Assembly (NCBI GenBank): GCA_030844895.1
Contig: CM061224.1
Span: 25,625,992-25,689,991, forward strand
Length of the DNA: 64,000 nt
Source: Ambrosia x helenae
Taxonomy: Eukaryota > Streptophyta > Magnoliopsida > Asterales > Asteraceae
Direction of reading: 5' to 3'
Part shown: positions 24,249 to 36,250 of the stretch, in pieces
Position numbering within the stretch: position 1 is the first letter of the stretch
How the letters are laid out: each line of letters opens with the position of its first letter
The notes under the pieces: generated by a model
Database searches by the model: none
What the model was told of the DNA's origin: nothing
Seen by the model: the letters and a program-made list of their open reading frames with translations, nothing else
Translations under genes and position numbers: made by a program

Positions 24249-25215
24249 CAATGCGCCGACAACCTTCCAGCGTTGCATGATGGCGATATTCCATGACATG
24301 ATCGAAGACTCCATGGAGGTATTCATGGATGATTTTTCAGTCTTCGGGAGTTCATTCGATCAGTTTCTGGGGAATCTGGAGAGGATGCTTCAGAGGTGCG
24401 AGGAGACCAGTCTTGTGCTGAACTGGGAAAAATGCCACTTCATGGTGAAGGAAGGAATAGTCCTAGGGCATAAGGTCTCCCAAAATGGGTTGGAGGTTGA
24501 TCCTGCCAAAGTTGATATCATTTCTAGACTTCCTCCGCCCTCCCCTGTCAGAGCGATCCGCAGCTTCTTGGGTCATGCGGGTTTTTACAGGCGATTCATC
24601 AAAGACTTTTCAAAAATCGCTCGTCCGATGACCCGTCTGTTGGAAAAGGATGCACCGTTTGTGTTTGGTGCAGAATGTTTGAAGGCCTTCGGGCTTTTAA
24701 AGTGTTTGCTTGTGGAGGCCCCTATATTGGTAGCACCCGACTGGGAGCTGCCATTCGAGATCATGTGCGACGCGAGCGACTTTGCGATAGGGGCAGTCTT
24801 GGGACAGCGGAAGGACAAGCACTTCCACCCGATCTACTACGCTACTAAGACTCTTCATGATGCGCAGGAGCATTATACCACCACTGAGAAGGAGCTTCTA
24901 GCTGTAGTATTTGCATTCGACAAGTTTAGATCATATTTAGTGCTGTAGAAGACCATTGTCTATACAGATCATGCAGCGATCAGGTATCTGTTTAGCAAAC
25001 AAGACGCGAAACCGCGCCTGATTAGATGGATCCTGTTGCTGCAGGAATTTGATATAGAGATTCAGGACAAGAAGGGTACCCTAAATGTTGCTTCTGATCA
25101 TCTTTCCAGACTCGAGCATGATGATGCCGAGAACTCCGCGTGGGAGACCATTAATGACAATTTTCCCCACGAGTTCTTGATGAGCGTCGAGCCAGTGGAA
25201 GATGTATCGCCTTGA
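24249..25215 (+). pseudogene. pol: Athila reverse transcriptase C-terminal part and RNase H
   Basis: The frame resumes NAPTTFQRCMMAIF and contains the catalytic box FMDDFSVFG (about 24325-24351), LGHKVSQNGLEVDPAK, IRSFLGHAGFYRRFIKDFS and the RNase H phrases CDASDFAIGAVLG, YTTTEKELLAVVFA and VYTDHAAIRYL. Stops occur at 24946 and 25213. Together these domains would copy RNA into DNA and remove the RNA strand. Confidence 0.93.
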
Positions 25216-26499
25216 TTTGCGAATTTTGCAAACTACCTCGCGTGCGGGATCCTTATTAAAGGATTGTCGCACCAGCAAAAGAGGAAGTTCCTCGCAGACT
25301 TGAAGCATTACTTCTGGGACGACCCATTTTTGTTCCGGGTCGGGGCGGATCAGTTGATTCGCCGTTGCGTGTTCGGGGTTGAGGCGGCGCAGATATTGCG
25401 CGATTGTCACGAGGGGCCTACCGGAGGTCACCATGGAGTGAACTACACCGCTAAAAAAGTGTTAGACTCCGGGTTTTACTGGCCCACACTCTTTCGTGAC
25501 GCTCAGATACTGGTCGGTGCATGTGATTCGTGCCAGAGGGCAACGAACATATCGGCACGCGACCAGATGCCGCAGAACCCAATCCAAGTCTGTGAAGTCT
25601 TTGACATTTGGGGCATTGACTACATGGGACCATTCCCCTCCTCATGGGGTAACCGATACATACTCGTGGCGGTTGACTATATGTCAAAGTGGGCCGAGGC
25701 GCAAGCCTTGCCCACAAATGATGCCCGAGTAGTTGTGAGGTTTGTTCGTAGCTTGTTCTCACGGTTTGGTGCCCCAAAGGCACTAATTAGTGACCGTGGT
25801 ACGCATTTATGCATTGCACTGCTTGATCGCGCGTTAGCACGTTATGGTGTGCACCACAGGTTATCCACCCCATATCATCCGCAGACAAGTGGTTAGGTAG
25901 AGGTCACTAACCGGGGTTTAAAGAGAATCCTTGAGCGGTCGGTAAATCAAAACCGCAAGGATTGGGCTGACAAGCTGGATGACGCGTTGTGGGCCTTCAG
26001 GACTGCGTACAAGACGCCTATTGGGACGACTCCCTTTAGGCTTGTCTATGGCAAAACGTGTCATCTCCCAGTCGAGCTTGAGCGTAGGGCATTCTAGGCT
26101 CTTAAAACAACGAAATTGGATCTGAAGACCGGCGGTGAGACCCATTTCTTGCAGATCCATGAGCTGGAAGAGCTTAGGCAGCAAGCCTATGAGAGCTTGA
26201 TTTTGTACAAAGAGCGCACCAAGAGGTTGCATGACAGTCGCCTGAAACACCAGAAAGATTTTCAGGTAGGCGACTTGGTCCTGCTTTACAATTCTCGTCT
26301 GCGTCTCTTTCCTAGAAAGTTAAAGTCCTGTTGGACAGGTCCGTACACCGATAAGGAAGTATATCCATACGGAACTATCTCAATTGAGAATTCTCAGGGT
26401 TTGACTTTCAAAGTCAACGGTCATAGATTAAAAGTCTACATTGACGGACCGGTTGACCAATCCGTAGAGGTAATCGATCTCTACGACCCACGCGCCTAA
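25216..26499 (+). pseudogene. pol: Athila integrase
   Basis: The HHCC zinc-binding segment is visible as CHEGPTGGHHGVNYTAKKV followed by GACDSCQR. The catalytic core has D in FDIWGIDYMGPFP, D in ALISDRGTHL and E just after a stop at 25894 (VEVTNRGLKRILE), giving the D,D(35)E arrangement. Another stop is at 26095. The C-terminal part has FQVGDLVLLYNSRLRLFP and ends RA with TAA at 26497. It would insert the cDNA into the genome. The stops rule out activity. Confidence 0.93.
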
Positions 26500-26828
26500 A
26501 CAAGCGTGGGGAAGTGAGTCTAGCTAGCGACTCGTTAAAAAAATTAGCACGACGTGTATGGGCGCGCCAAAGGGTAAATATGTAAATAGTGTTAATATTT
26601 CTTTGTTTATTTCAAATTTCGTAGTTTAACGTTTTTTCGAGTCTTGTGCAGGTTCGTACCGGTTTTGAGCGGAGCGGGAATGAGCAATGGAGCGAAAAGG
26701 GTCTACAAACAGGTTATATTAACTTAAAATGATGTTTTCGGACAAAACAGGGCCGCTGCGCGGAAAAATGCAGTTGCAGGCTGCATTTCTGCAAGTCTGC
26801 AGGTTGTGCACGGTTGTGCGACCTTTGT

Positions 26829-26986
26829 GCACGGCCGTGCGGACCGAGCTGATCAGTATGCCTGATCAGCACTAGGGTGCAAGGGGTAGTGCAGAGCTTG
26901 TGCACGGCCGTGCGGGCCGAGCTGATCAGCATGCCTGATCAGCACTAGGGTGCAAGGGGTAGTGCAGAGCTTGTGCACGGCCGTGC
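26829..26986. repeat. 73-bp tandem repeat containing GCACGGCCGTGC and TGATCAG palindromes
   Basis: Three start points (26829, 26902 and 26975) are spaced exactly 73 bp apart. Two full units contain gagctgatcag, atgcctgatcagcac and gtgcaaggggtagtgc. The third is cut short. Confidence 0.9.
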
Positions 26987-27037
26987 GACCTTTGTGCACG
27001 ACCGTGCGGGCCAAAAAGCCCAGCCCAGAAATGGGCC

Positions 27038-27181
27038 TATATAAGCATCTTTAACTTCTAAAACATAACCCTAACCCTTTCACACCCGGCTGCACCCTCA
27101 TTCCACCTCTTTTTGGCCGAGAACATCATCTTTTGGTCTAGATTCTTCACTCCTCACTTGCTAATCCTTCAAGGTATGATC
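27038..27181 (+). promoter_or_regulatory. Possible internal promoter and leader of the Athila env-like transcript
   Basis: TATATAAG at 27038-27045 is followed by a pyrimidine-rich leader and a donor CAAG|GTATGA at 27174. A matching acceptor is tttttgtatgcag at 27781, with a branch-point-like ttactaat near 27748. It falls directly before an ATG at 27782. The arrangement suggests a spliced subgenomic RNA, as is known for env-like genes. Confidence 0.4.
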
Positions 27182-27781
27182 CCCTTCATAATATTGCACA
27201 TCTTTTACATGTTTTTAGTTTTGAATCCGTATGTTTTCTGATTTCTAGGTCAAGATTTGGGGGTTTTTCTTCATAAATCTTTAACAAACCCACAAATCTT
27301 GTTGTTTTAGTTTTAAGTTTGTTACATTCTTTTGATTTTTGTTGAAACCATGCACTTCCCCACCTAAATCTGCTGTTTTATGAGTTTTAATGTAGATGAT
27401 TTGGGTGATTGTTGTTAAAAATTTTTGAAAATCTGCACGGAGTGCACGCCGTGCACCTAACCCGCACGACCGTGCATGGTGAGGTGCACTGGCTCAGGCA
27501 CTGGCAGTGCAGCTCGAAATCACCGAGCTGAACTAACCTGCACGGTCGTGCGACCTTGGTGAACGACCGTGCATGCCGAGAAAACCAGGCAGCACTGCCA
27601 GTGCACAAGGCAGTGCAGCCTCTGACCTGCAAACCAAACAGACCCGCACGACCGTGCACCTCAGGTGCACGGCCGTGCAAGTTAACCAGAATCAGGTCAG
27701 AACTTACGCAGGTCTGTTTTGCGTAGCCAAGACCTCATTTTTTATATTACTAATAGCTGGAACTTTGTTTTTTGTATGCAG

Positions 27782-27928
27782 ATGGCCCACGACTTTGTTT
27801 TTGTACCTTTTTGCTGGCTTGGAGTCGGTTCATCCGGGTTCCTTCAGGAACCCGCCCTCGTTCCCATATGGAGCACCACGTGGCGACTAGCCAGGCAGCT
27901 CCGGTCACCACCACAGGGACGGGGATGA
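27782..27928 (+). pseudogene. Short frame at the position of the Athila env-like gene
   Basis: The 48-codon frame starts MAHDFVFVPFCWLG immediately after the presumed acceptor and ends TGA at 27926. No signal peptide or known domain is seen. It may be the stump of a deleted env-like frame. It could also be chance. Confidence 0.25.
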
Positions 27929-29580
27929 CCAGTAGCCGATTCCACTGCATTTCCAGCGATTGTTAGTAGTTTATTTTTATCTTCTTTCAGTACTTTTGTT
28001 TTGAACATTTTGCTTTGTTATGTATTTTAAATTTAGTATTTACATTTTTAATTTTAGTTTGCTTATGTTTATGATGATGATGAGTGGGTTTGATGTGTGT
28101 GTTGTGTCAAGAATGTTGACTTTGCAGGTAACTAGCGAGCACCGTTGTCGATGCTCTCGCCGTTCATTTACTCCACAGTTTCTTCGACACTAGGGGAGTA
28201 TTATTCTCCTTTTTCCCACAAATAGTTAGCTATTTCATAAATGCTATCTATTTTTCACATTGGGGACAATGTGACGTTTAAGTGTGGGGAGGGATTATAT
28301 CTTGTTCTTCTTGTCCTTTCGTATATATATATATATATATATGTTAGAAAAAACCCTTTTAAAGTACATATATATGTATATATTTTCTTATAAACATCAA
28401 GCCTAACTAAATTTTTGATAAAAATAACTTGAGGCGCGACAAACAGACGAGATACGAGCATGTTAAATTCGTACACTTGCACCCATTTCCTTCCGGTTAC
28501 GTGAGCGTTTGAGCCTTAGAATATATTACATTTCTTTGACATGCTTTCGAGTGAGCCGGATGTTTTGTGCAATTTAGAACTTGTCATTAGTATACTTATT
28601 TAGATCAGATACGTGTGAGACTGTACGAATATGATTGAGGCATTTAGGATACCCTTTTGGTTTAGCCTTTCTTTTCGTTCTATCTGTTTCCCGCACCCAA
28701 ATGTTATCCACTAGTTAACCATGTTGAACCTAATCCCGTGTTTTTCTTATTTACCACACCATTTTACCACTAAACCAAATAGCCTTTTTCTTTTAAACCT
28801 TTTGTGTTAAAACTTGGTTTAGGTTATTGTTTAACTAGTATTTGTATTGTAAATAGTTTGTTTTCGGGTTTATATATTTAGAACCCGTATGTTGATTATA
28901 TATCAGTCTTAGTTCAGAATATATATCATAGATATATATATCTGTTAAAAAAAGATGATAAAAAAAGAAAAAGAAAAAAAACTTCAGAAAAATAGAACAC
29001 CCTAAAATAGGGTGAATTAGAGTGTTCGAGCAGTTTTTAGAGCTTTAAAGTTAGAAATTATAAGTGTAGCTCGATTTAAAATAAAAATCGCCTATATTCG
29101 TGTTTGTGTTGTACAGTTGTATTAGTTGTTATTAGTTAGACATAACTACCGGGTTTTAGCCGATTTGTCACTGTAAATATCCATTCCACACCCTTACCCT
29201 TGCCTAACATTACAACCCTTATAAGACCTCTTGATTTGTGCTTTTTCACACGTTAGTTGGTGGAGACTAGATCTTTTGACAAGCTTATGATATTGCACGA
29301 TTCATTGTCTTGGCGATGGAGCGATTTACACATACACATTACACGTATGTATCATAAATAAAACCGAGTGTGTGTGAACATTGTGAGTCATGTACGGGTT
29401 TGCGTGCTTGTAGATCGGAAGTGAGTCGTTGCTTTTTAGTTATCTTATCACCTGTTTTTATATCTTTGTTAGCTTGACTATTATCGTCTGTACAGGTTAT
29501 ATTTTGTATTTGTTGCCACTTGGCGAGTTTTTCGTTTATTTCTGTTTAGTTGTTTGCTTGAGGACAAGCAAAGTTCAAGT

Positions 29581-29591
29581 GTGGGGAGGTT
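29581..29591 (+). promoter_or_regulatory. Polypurine tract of the Athila element
   Basis: gtggggaggtt lies directly before the 3' LTR start at 29592 and primes plus-strand DNA. A near copy, agtgtggggaggg, lies at 28281-28293. Both follow a ggggacaa/gaggacaa phrase. Confidence 0.8.
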
Positions 29592-31472
29592 TGATATACG
29601 TTAAAATATACATATTTAAATCCCCGATTAAACTCCCAAATTACGCGTTTTCGACCATAATTTAACGAATTCAGTACTTAACCGCTTCATATGTTTATTG
29701 CAAGTCTTAAACGACGTCCCACGAGCAAAGTCGAAGAAACCGGGCGAAAAACGGACAAAATGGAAGTTGCTGCAAAAATCAGCTAAGTCTGGAGAATGTG
29801 CACGGTCGTGCACCCCAGGTGCACGCCCGTGCGGGCTCACTTGGCTCGGACACAGACGAGCTGCACTGCCAGTGCGACCAGGAGTGCACATCAGGTTCTC
29901 GGGCACGTTGATTAGCACTCCCGTGCACATGCCCGTGCGACCCAGTTCCTCGGCTGCACTGCCAGTGCACCAGCCAGTGCACACCTAGTACCCGAATACC
30001 ACCAGACCCGCACGACCATGCACCCTAGGTGCACGGCCGTGCGAAATATCTAGATATTTCCAGAAACCAGCCAGCCACTTGCCCACCTGCACGTCAGTTC
30101 GTCAAGATAAAGTGCACGGCCGTGCGCTTTAGGCGCACGGCCGTGCACAAAATCAAACTTTCTATAAAAACAGAGCACAACTCACTGATCAAATGTTGGG
30201 TATTCCTGGGTGATTTGGGGCGAGTTCTGGACCAAACAAGCAGCCGGAAGGCCGTCTAACAAGCTCGGGATTCAAGCCAGATCATCTAGCGTCATCCAAT
30301 CCATCACATTCAAGATTTATGGTTTGATCTATTAAACTTTAAGTTGATTCAAATCTGATTATTTTGGCTTGTTTGTGTTGTTTATGTAGTACATTATAGT
30401 CTATGAATCATGTTTTGTAATCGGTAGTAGAAAAAACAATCGTTTGTATGTAATCATGTTTTGTATAAATTTGGCGTTTTTCATGTTTAGATCTTGATGA
30501 TCATAGCGCAACCTTGTTTCATTGTTGTTGGATTTGTAGTTGTATTCGAATGACTTTGGCGATTGTCAAATGTGTTAGGCGGATAAATGTTGAAAAACCG
30601 TCCGTTTAATCGTCCGGTAGTAGACTAGTTAACTTGTTAAATAGTTTACGCCATGAAACTGTAACCGGGTATTGGTTTGGTTAAAGTCAGTCGAATAACG
30701 GTTAAAAATGCTTACAGGCACGTAAAAGGGTTTTAAAAGCTTAATGGTGCCGTTACTGATCTTTGACACGGTTAATGATCTTTGGTAGTTATTTTGGTTA
30801 AAATAGCGATATTAGTAGATCTATGTTCAAAGTTGGTAAAATGGAATAGGTTGTGAAATGCTCTACTTTATGCTAGTTTAGGTGGCTGTATTGTGTATTC
30901 GGTATCGCTTTCCTGAATTAGTGAGGTTAGAATACTCTTAACAGATGACTAACTTATCTTTAGAAGATCTGCATGAGATCATATCAGCTGCTCGCTAATA
31001 AACGACTTGAAGTGGTTAACGTGTGTATTCGTGTTAGCTTTCTGTATAGTTGTCATGTTAGGATGTCTGAAAAGGACACTAACTGTCGGAAAATGGGAAT
31101 GTTGATCACACGCCTGTATTACTTATTATATGTAGATGACATGCTAGGATTGGTATATTATAGTTTATATAGTTATATTTTGTATTTGGAGTGTTACATA
31201 TGTTATTTAGATATTTTAGAATTAATTTACTAAAAAACAAACTTTCACTATCTTTTCTTACTGGTAAATCGGGGATAGAGTTTTAGTACCATTGCTCCGC
31301 GCGCGTCCATGGATCGATATCTGATTCTTATCTGTACGTTACTACATATATGACAGGGTACACTTGCCCTAACATGTGTGTTTTAATATTAAGGTCTAAA
31401 CCATTTTTATAAATATTAAAGCAAAATGTGTGTTATTTCATTGTAAAATTATGTGTATATCCGCACACGTCA
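29592..31472 (+). repeat. 3' LTR of the Athila element
   Basis: This is the 1881-bp copy, TGATATACG to cacgtca, without the hAT insertion present in the 5' LTR. It keeps the TATA box at 30161-30171 and several GCACGGCCGTGC copies (30031-30145). Confidence 0.95.
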
Positions 31473-31477
31473 GCGGA
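31473..31477. repeat. Right target-site duplication of the Athila element (gcgga)
   Basis: Matches 10849-10853 exactly. Confidence 0.9.
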
Positions 31478-32288
31478 TAATACAAACAATTTTAAGAGTG
31501 TTTTTAATTCGGTTTATTAGCCTTAATTGAAATTGAAGTCATTGTTTAATCGATCTTATTGACTAATTGATTAATGATTCGGTTTATTTGGTTAAATTAT
31601 CAGTTTTCAATTTGGTTCAGGTAATTATGGTTAATAAACAATACCAAACTTTGGATAAACTTTCTGGTTAGAAGTACATGAAATGAGATATAAATGTATG
31701 AATAAGAGTATAATTTATATAAATACACGAAATTAAGGTATTAAAGCTAAAATATATGAATATATTATTAGTTCGGTTTCAATTGGTTAATTTTGGTTAA
31801 CTAAAGGTATAAAAAATGATAACCGATTTTAAGTTTATTCGATTTTTGGTTAATTCAGTTTTAGATTTATTTCGGTTTGGTTTTGTTAGTTTTCTATTCA
31901 GTTTCGATTAACGGTTCAATTATTATTCACCCATAGATATTGATCACATAATACGTAAATTTTAAAAATTGTAAAAAATAACAGCATTGTGCTCAAATTA
32001 AAAGGAATAAATCATCTCTTTTATGATTTATTTATTTTTAAAAGTATTAACGCATGAAAAAATTATGATCGTTTAAAAATCACGGGGCTGTTAGCTTAAA
32101 ATAAGGGTATAAAGTGTAACTATTATATAAATAATTAAAATTTAATGAAATTAAAGTGTAATTAAGATGAGAGAATTAAAATGTAATTAGTGTTTGAAAT
32201 ACTGTAGGGTGTACTTTATGTATTACGTTTTAAAAAACTCTCAAATTTTAGGTATCTTAAAATGCCAATCTCAAATCATTATAATATC

Positions 32289-32322
<34 letters not shown>

Positions 32323-33380
32323 GTATAAGTATCTAGAGAAAACCCAAGTTATTTGGTAAACTCTAGAAACCCTTCTTGTGGTTATTATTCAGCCACATCA
32401 CCCCAACCAAAATTGATTTTATTATTAGTATGGGGTAGTAAAGTAATTTTACCCTTCAATCAACTCAATTTGTTACACACCTTCAAATACAAATACCTCC
32501 TTTTTATTCCCCCCATGCTTGCTTTTTCATGATTAGACAAGTTGTCTCCAACTCTTTTTACCAACCTTTACCATCATCATCTTCAATATTTGAAAAAAAA
32601 ACCATTATCATACCATTAAACCTCCAAAAAAAAAACCACCATTTGATACAGCTTCTTCAACATTCGAAATCGTGAAAGAGTTCTTTAAAACAGAAGATTT
32701 CAACAAAATCGTGTTAATGGTCGTAGGATTTGGAGAGGGGAGTGTTTTTTAGTTGTCTAGTGTTGTAAGAGAAAATGTTGTAGGTGTTAATGGTCGTCGG
32801 AGCCAGAACTTGTCGGAGAAGATGACCGGAGTTAAAAACATTTCCAGATCTCACCTTCCTTTTCAGGTACATTTCCAGATCTGAACCACCTTTCTCTAAA
32901 TTCCGGCGAGTAAAGGTATTTCACCTAAAAAAAGCCGGCCAAAAAGAGGTAAATATAATAAGTAGATTTAATTTGGATTTGGTAAAACCGTGACAAGATA
33001 CTTGCGTACTATAATCATGTATATTAGACTAAAATATTAGGGTTATATTTGCTTAGATTATTAATTGATCTACAAAAATGTTTTGTTTTTCTTGTTTTGA
33101 AAATTTATAATCATATATTCTTGGAAAATTAAAAATTTTCCACAAGTTAGAAACAAGTCTTGGTGTTTTAATTTAATAAGATAATATGAACACCTAATCT
33201 TTGGCTTTAGTCAAATGAGGTTGTAACACATGTTAAGACATTACATAGATGGGTGTTTTGTTTTCGGTATAATTTTGGTATTTTACACCCCGTTAAACAA
33301 AACAACATATGTTTTTTTTTGTGTACCACAATTGTGTTTGTTAACACATGTTCACATTTGGGCCCCGAGTAACATGTGTT
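31478..33380. other. AT-rich intergenic DNA, old repeat remnants
   Basis: Positions 31490-31940 carry many aattcggttt/ggttaatt phrases, typical of a degraded miniature element. A TA run lies at 32292-32322. Positions 32560-32940 look UTR-like, but no frame or splice-joined product can be supported. Confidence 0.5.
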
Positions 33381-33383
33381 GCA

Positions 33384-33985
33384 GTTGATAATGAAGACCC
33401 CCACTGGTTAACATATGTTAACAAACAAAGTCGAAGGAAGCCGAGAAAAATATGTAGAAAAACTTTTTAATAACGTTTTCTTTTTTGTACTCAATGTATA
33501 TAGTTACTAGATTTATTTTGTTTAAGTGGTTAATAGTTTGTAATGATACTTTGTAATAACGTGTGTTAATAGTTTGTTAATACAACAAGGGTAACACTTG
33601 TTATCACACCTTACAAACACACCTAGTATTACTCTTTTTTGTTGGTAGGGGTTTAAAGGTTTTTACCAGGTTAATATCTCATCTATTGTTTTGCAGTTGA
33701 TAACGAAGACCCCCACTGGTTAACATATGTTAACAAACAAAGTCGAAGGAAGCCGAGAAAATATGTAGAAAAACTTTTTAATAACGTTTTCTTTTTTGTA
33801 CTCAATGCATAGAGTTACTAGATTTATTTTGTTTAAGTGGTTAATAGTTTGTAATGATACTTTGTAATAACGTGTGTTAATAGTTTGTTAATACAACAAG
33901 GGTAACACTTGTTATCACACCTTACAAACACACCTAGTATTACTTTTTTTTGTTGGTAGAGGTTTAAAGGTTTTTACCAGGTTAA
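33384..33985. repeat. Two direct copies of about 300 bp, 311 bp apart
   Basis: Copy 1 begins gataatgaagaccccc at 33387 and copy 2 gataacgaagaccccc at 33698. Each includes ttaacatatgttaacaaac and aacaagggtaacacttgtta. They are nearly identical, so the duplication is recent. Both are part of the palindrome-rich region described below. Confidence 0.85.
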
Positions 33986-34884
33986 CACATGTTACCATAT
34001 TTGCATACACAAGGATAACACATGTTATCACACATCTCAAACAGATATAGTTTTTACTCTTTTGTTTGACTTAACACATGTTAGCTTACAACCACAACAA
34101 TAACACGTGTTAACAGAAATTATAACGGTGTTTTTTGTGATGATTCCCACAGGTTAAGTTTAACGAAAGTGATAACACATCTGTTTGTTCTTGCATGGCT
34201 TTCATATGAATTGGGTATCTATGCCGCCATGTTTTTTTTTGCGTCTAGCGGTTACTTAGTGCGTATGATCTTTTTAAAACCTTTATTATGTATAAGTTAA
34301 AATATGCGACGCCCATGGTGTCCCTTTTGGAATCTAGGCTGTATGTGGTTGCGTAAATTGCTGCTTTATATTATCTTGTTAACAGTTGTTAGTCATTGCC
34401 AAAACTGACAAGAACTTATTCCTCGACTGCCAACTTTGTCAACTTATGCCTCAACCAGGGTTTTATATATAACACATGTTATTCATAAGTTAACAGTTGT
34501 TAGTCAATTCGAAAAAATGACAATGCTCATGCAATCCACGTGTTAGTCTATTCCACCATAAACAACTGTTAATACATGTCTAACTCTAATCCACATGCCA
34601 ACATAGTCAACAAGGTTAACACATGTTAATACATATATGAAGCACTACCAACTGTTAATACACGTCTCACTCTAAACACCACAAACGTGGTTTAAAGGTT
34701 TTTACCAGGTTAACACATGTTACCATATTTGCATACACAAGGATAACACATGTGATCACACATCTCAAACTGACATAATATTTTACTCTTTTGTTTAACT
34801 TAACACATGTTAGCTTACAACCATAACAATAACACGTGTTAACAGAAATTATAACAGTGTTTTTTGTGCTGATTCCCACAGGTT
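33967..34884. repeat. Palindrome-rich region with a second direct repeat
   Basis: About 190 bp starting tttttaccaggttaacacat at 33967 recur at 34694, with few differences. The whole interval is dense in TTAACACATGTTA-type palindromes. Related phrases (gttaacacgtgtta) return at 36389-36450. No coding frame is supported. Family unknown. Confidence 0.75.
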
Positions 34885-34936
34885 CAGACCAAACATTAAG
34901 GACACAACTACAAAGAACATCTATAAAACATAACAC

Positions 34937-35914
34937 ATGTTACATATTCTGACAAATAACTTACACATTAAGGACACAACTACAAAGAACTTGTTTAAGG
35001 ACACAACCACATTAAGGACACAACCACAAAGAACACCTTCAACCCCTTCTTTTCTGTACACACTGGACATCCTCTCTGACTGTCTCCGGTCACCTTCTAA
35101 CACCGCGGATGAATATCTTCACAATCAAAGCAAAACCCACTTTAATTTTCTTATATAAAAATAATAAAACTGAATAAATGAAAAAAAAACCCAAATAAAA
35201 AACTGGGTTATCACCTAACGAAAACCCAAATCAAGAACACATACATACCTGTTAAAATTGAAGATCATCACCAATGTCATCGGATCTAAACACTTAAGGT
35301 CGTGGGAGGGAGGGAATGATAGAGGAGAAGGGAGATGGAACCACCACTCACCACCACTATTGCTACCATTCAACAACAATGATAGAGAAATGCAAAGAAA
35401 AAAATAGACTTGAGAGAAAAAGTTACGCCAAGAGAGAGAGAGAGAGAGGGGTCGGACCGGTCTTCTCCGGCGGATCTATCTTCTCCGGCCACACCTCCGA
35501 CCACCGGAAACCAACAATTTTAACACTAGCAAAAAAAAAAATCACTAAAAAATACACATAACAAAAAAAAGAGACTTGAGAGAGAGAGAGAGAGATAGAG
35601 AGAGTTATGGCAAGAGAGAGAAGAAAGAAGATGAAGAGCACTAAGAAGATGAAGAAAGAGGAGAGAAGAGAGAGATGATTGTTACTAGAACCACCATAAC
35701 CACTACCCGTCACTTGCTTCTATTACACACAAGCACCACCCACTAGATATTAATGTTGTTTAAGAAGAAAGGGTTGTGAGGTGAGAGTTGTCTGGAGAAG
35801 AAAGAGGTGATGGGTGAGAAAGTGGTGTTTCGAAAAGAAATATGAGAGAGGAGAGAGAATGTTATTATGATAAAGTTGAAAAGAAAGGGGAGAGAGGAGA
35901 GAGGATAGTCAATA
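34937..35914. other. Non-coding stretch with GA-rich tracts
   Basis: Repeated ggacacaaccacaaagaac phrases occupy 34965-35040. GAGAGA tracts lie at 35430-35450, 35577-35605 and 35640-35680. Open frames here simply reflect the GA/CT bias. No gene is supported. Confidence 0.55.
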
Positions 35915-35930
35915 TTCTTCTACCCATACT

Positions 35931-36250
35931 TTTTTTTGAACGGCCAACGAATCAATTCCGAGCACTCTCGGGCACCCTTTTGGCGAATCAGGTACTCGAG
36001 AGTACCCGGGCCACCAATTGCCACCAATTCCCGGGAAAACCCGACCACTCACCCGCCCGAAGGCACGACGGTGAAATAGTCGGTAAAACCGGTCGGGATC
36101 AGGACTTGAACCCAAGACAATGGCCGGGTCATCCCTCATTTCCCATCCACCAATGTCCTCCAAATGTAGCTAGTGGGAATTGAACCCAAGCCTCCCATGA
36201 GAAACTTTAAGCCCTCAACCAACTAGGCTACAAGTGTTGGACTCTTCTTC
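35931..36250 (-). mobile_element. tRNA-derived SINE on the minus strand with 16-bp TSD
   Basis: The perfect duplication ttcttctacccatact flanks it (35915-35930 and 36251-36266). On the minus strand the head has an A box (tagcctagttgg, about 36219-36231) and a B box (ggttcaattccc, about 36172-36185). A body with ttcaccgtcgtgcct and gggcgggtgag follows, and an A tail at 35931-35938. The body matches the SINE at 9688-10034 in the middle, but the 3' part differs. Confidence 0.93.

Larger units (their letters stand above)
26500..29580 (+). other. Athila 3' non-coding region, env-like place without env
   Basis: In Athila elements this interval usually holds an env-like frame. Here only short frames are present. 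It has a 73-bp tandem repeat (26829-26990), GCACGGCCGTGC-type palindromes (26829-27680), an internal TATA box with a possible intron, a purine tract at 28281-28293 resembling the true PPT, and a TA run at 28321-28342. Confidence 0.7.
10854..31472 (+). mobile_element. Athila-type Ty3 LTR retrotransposon, nearly complete, with nested insertions
   Basis: The element runs from TGATATATG at 10854 to cgcacacgtca at 31472. It is flanked by the 5-bp duplication gcgga (10849-10853 and 31473-31477). In order it has a 5' LTR, a tRNA-Asp-type PBS, gag, an aspartic protease with DLGAS, RT with FMDDF, RNase H, integrase, a long non-coding 3' region, a purine tract and a 3' LTR. Domain order and motifs fit Athila. 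Three insertions (11534-12238, 15335-17369, 19377-24248) account for about 7.6 kb including duplications, leaving about 13.0 kb. Many in-frame stops make it non-autonomous now. Confidence 0.95.

Noticed and set aside
35316..35713. Membrane protein on the minus strand of the GA-rich tract
   Set aside because: The Leu/Ser/Phe-rich translation is what any CT-rich strand would give. There are no splice sites or conserved motifs.
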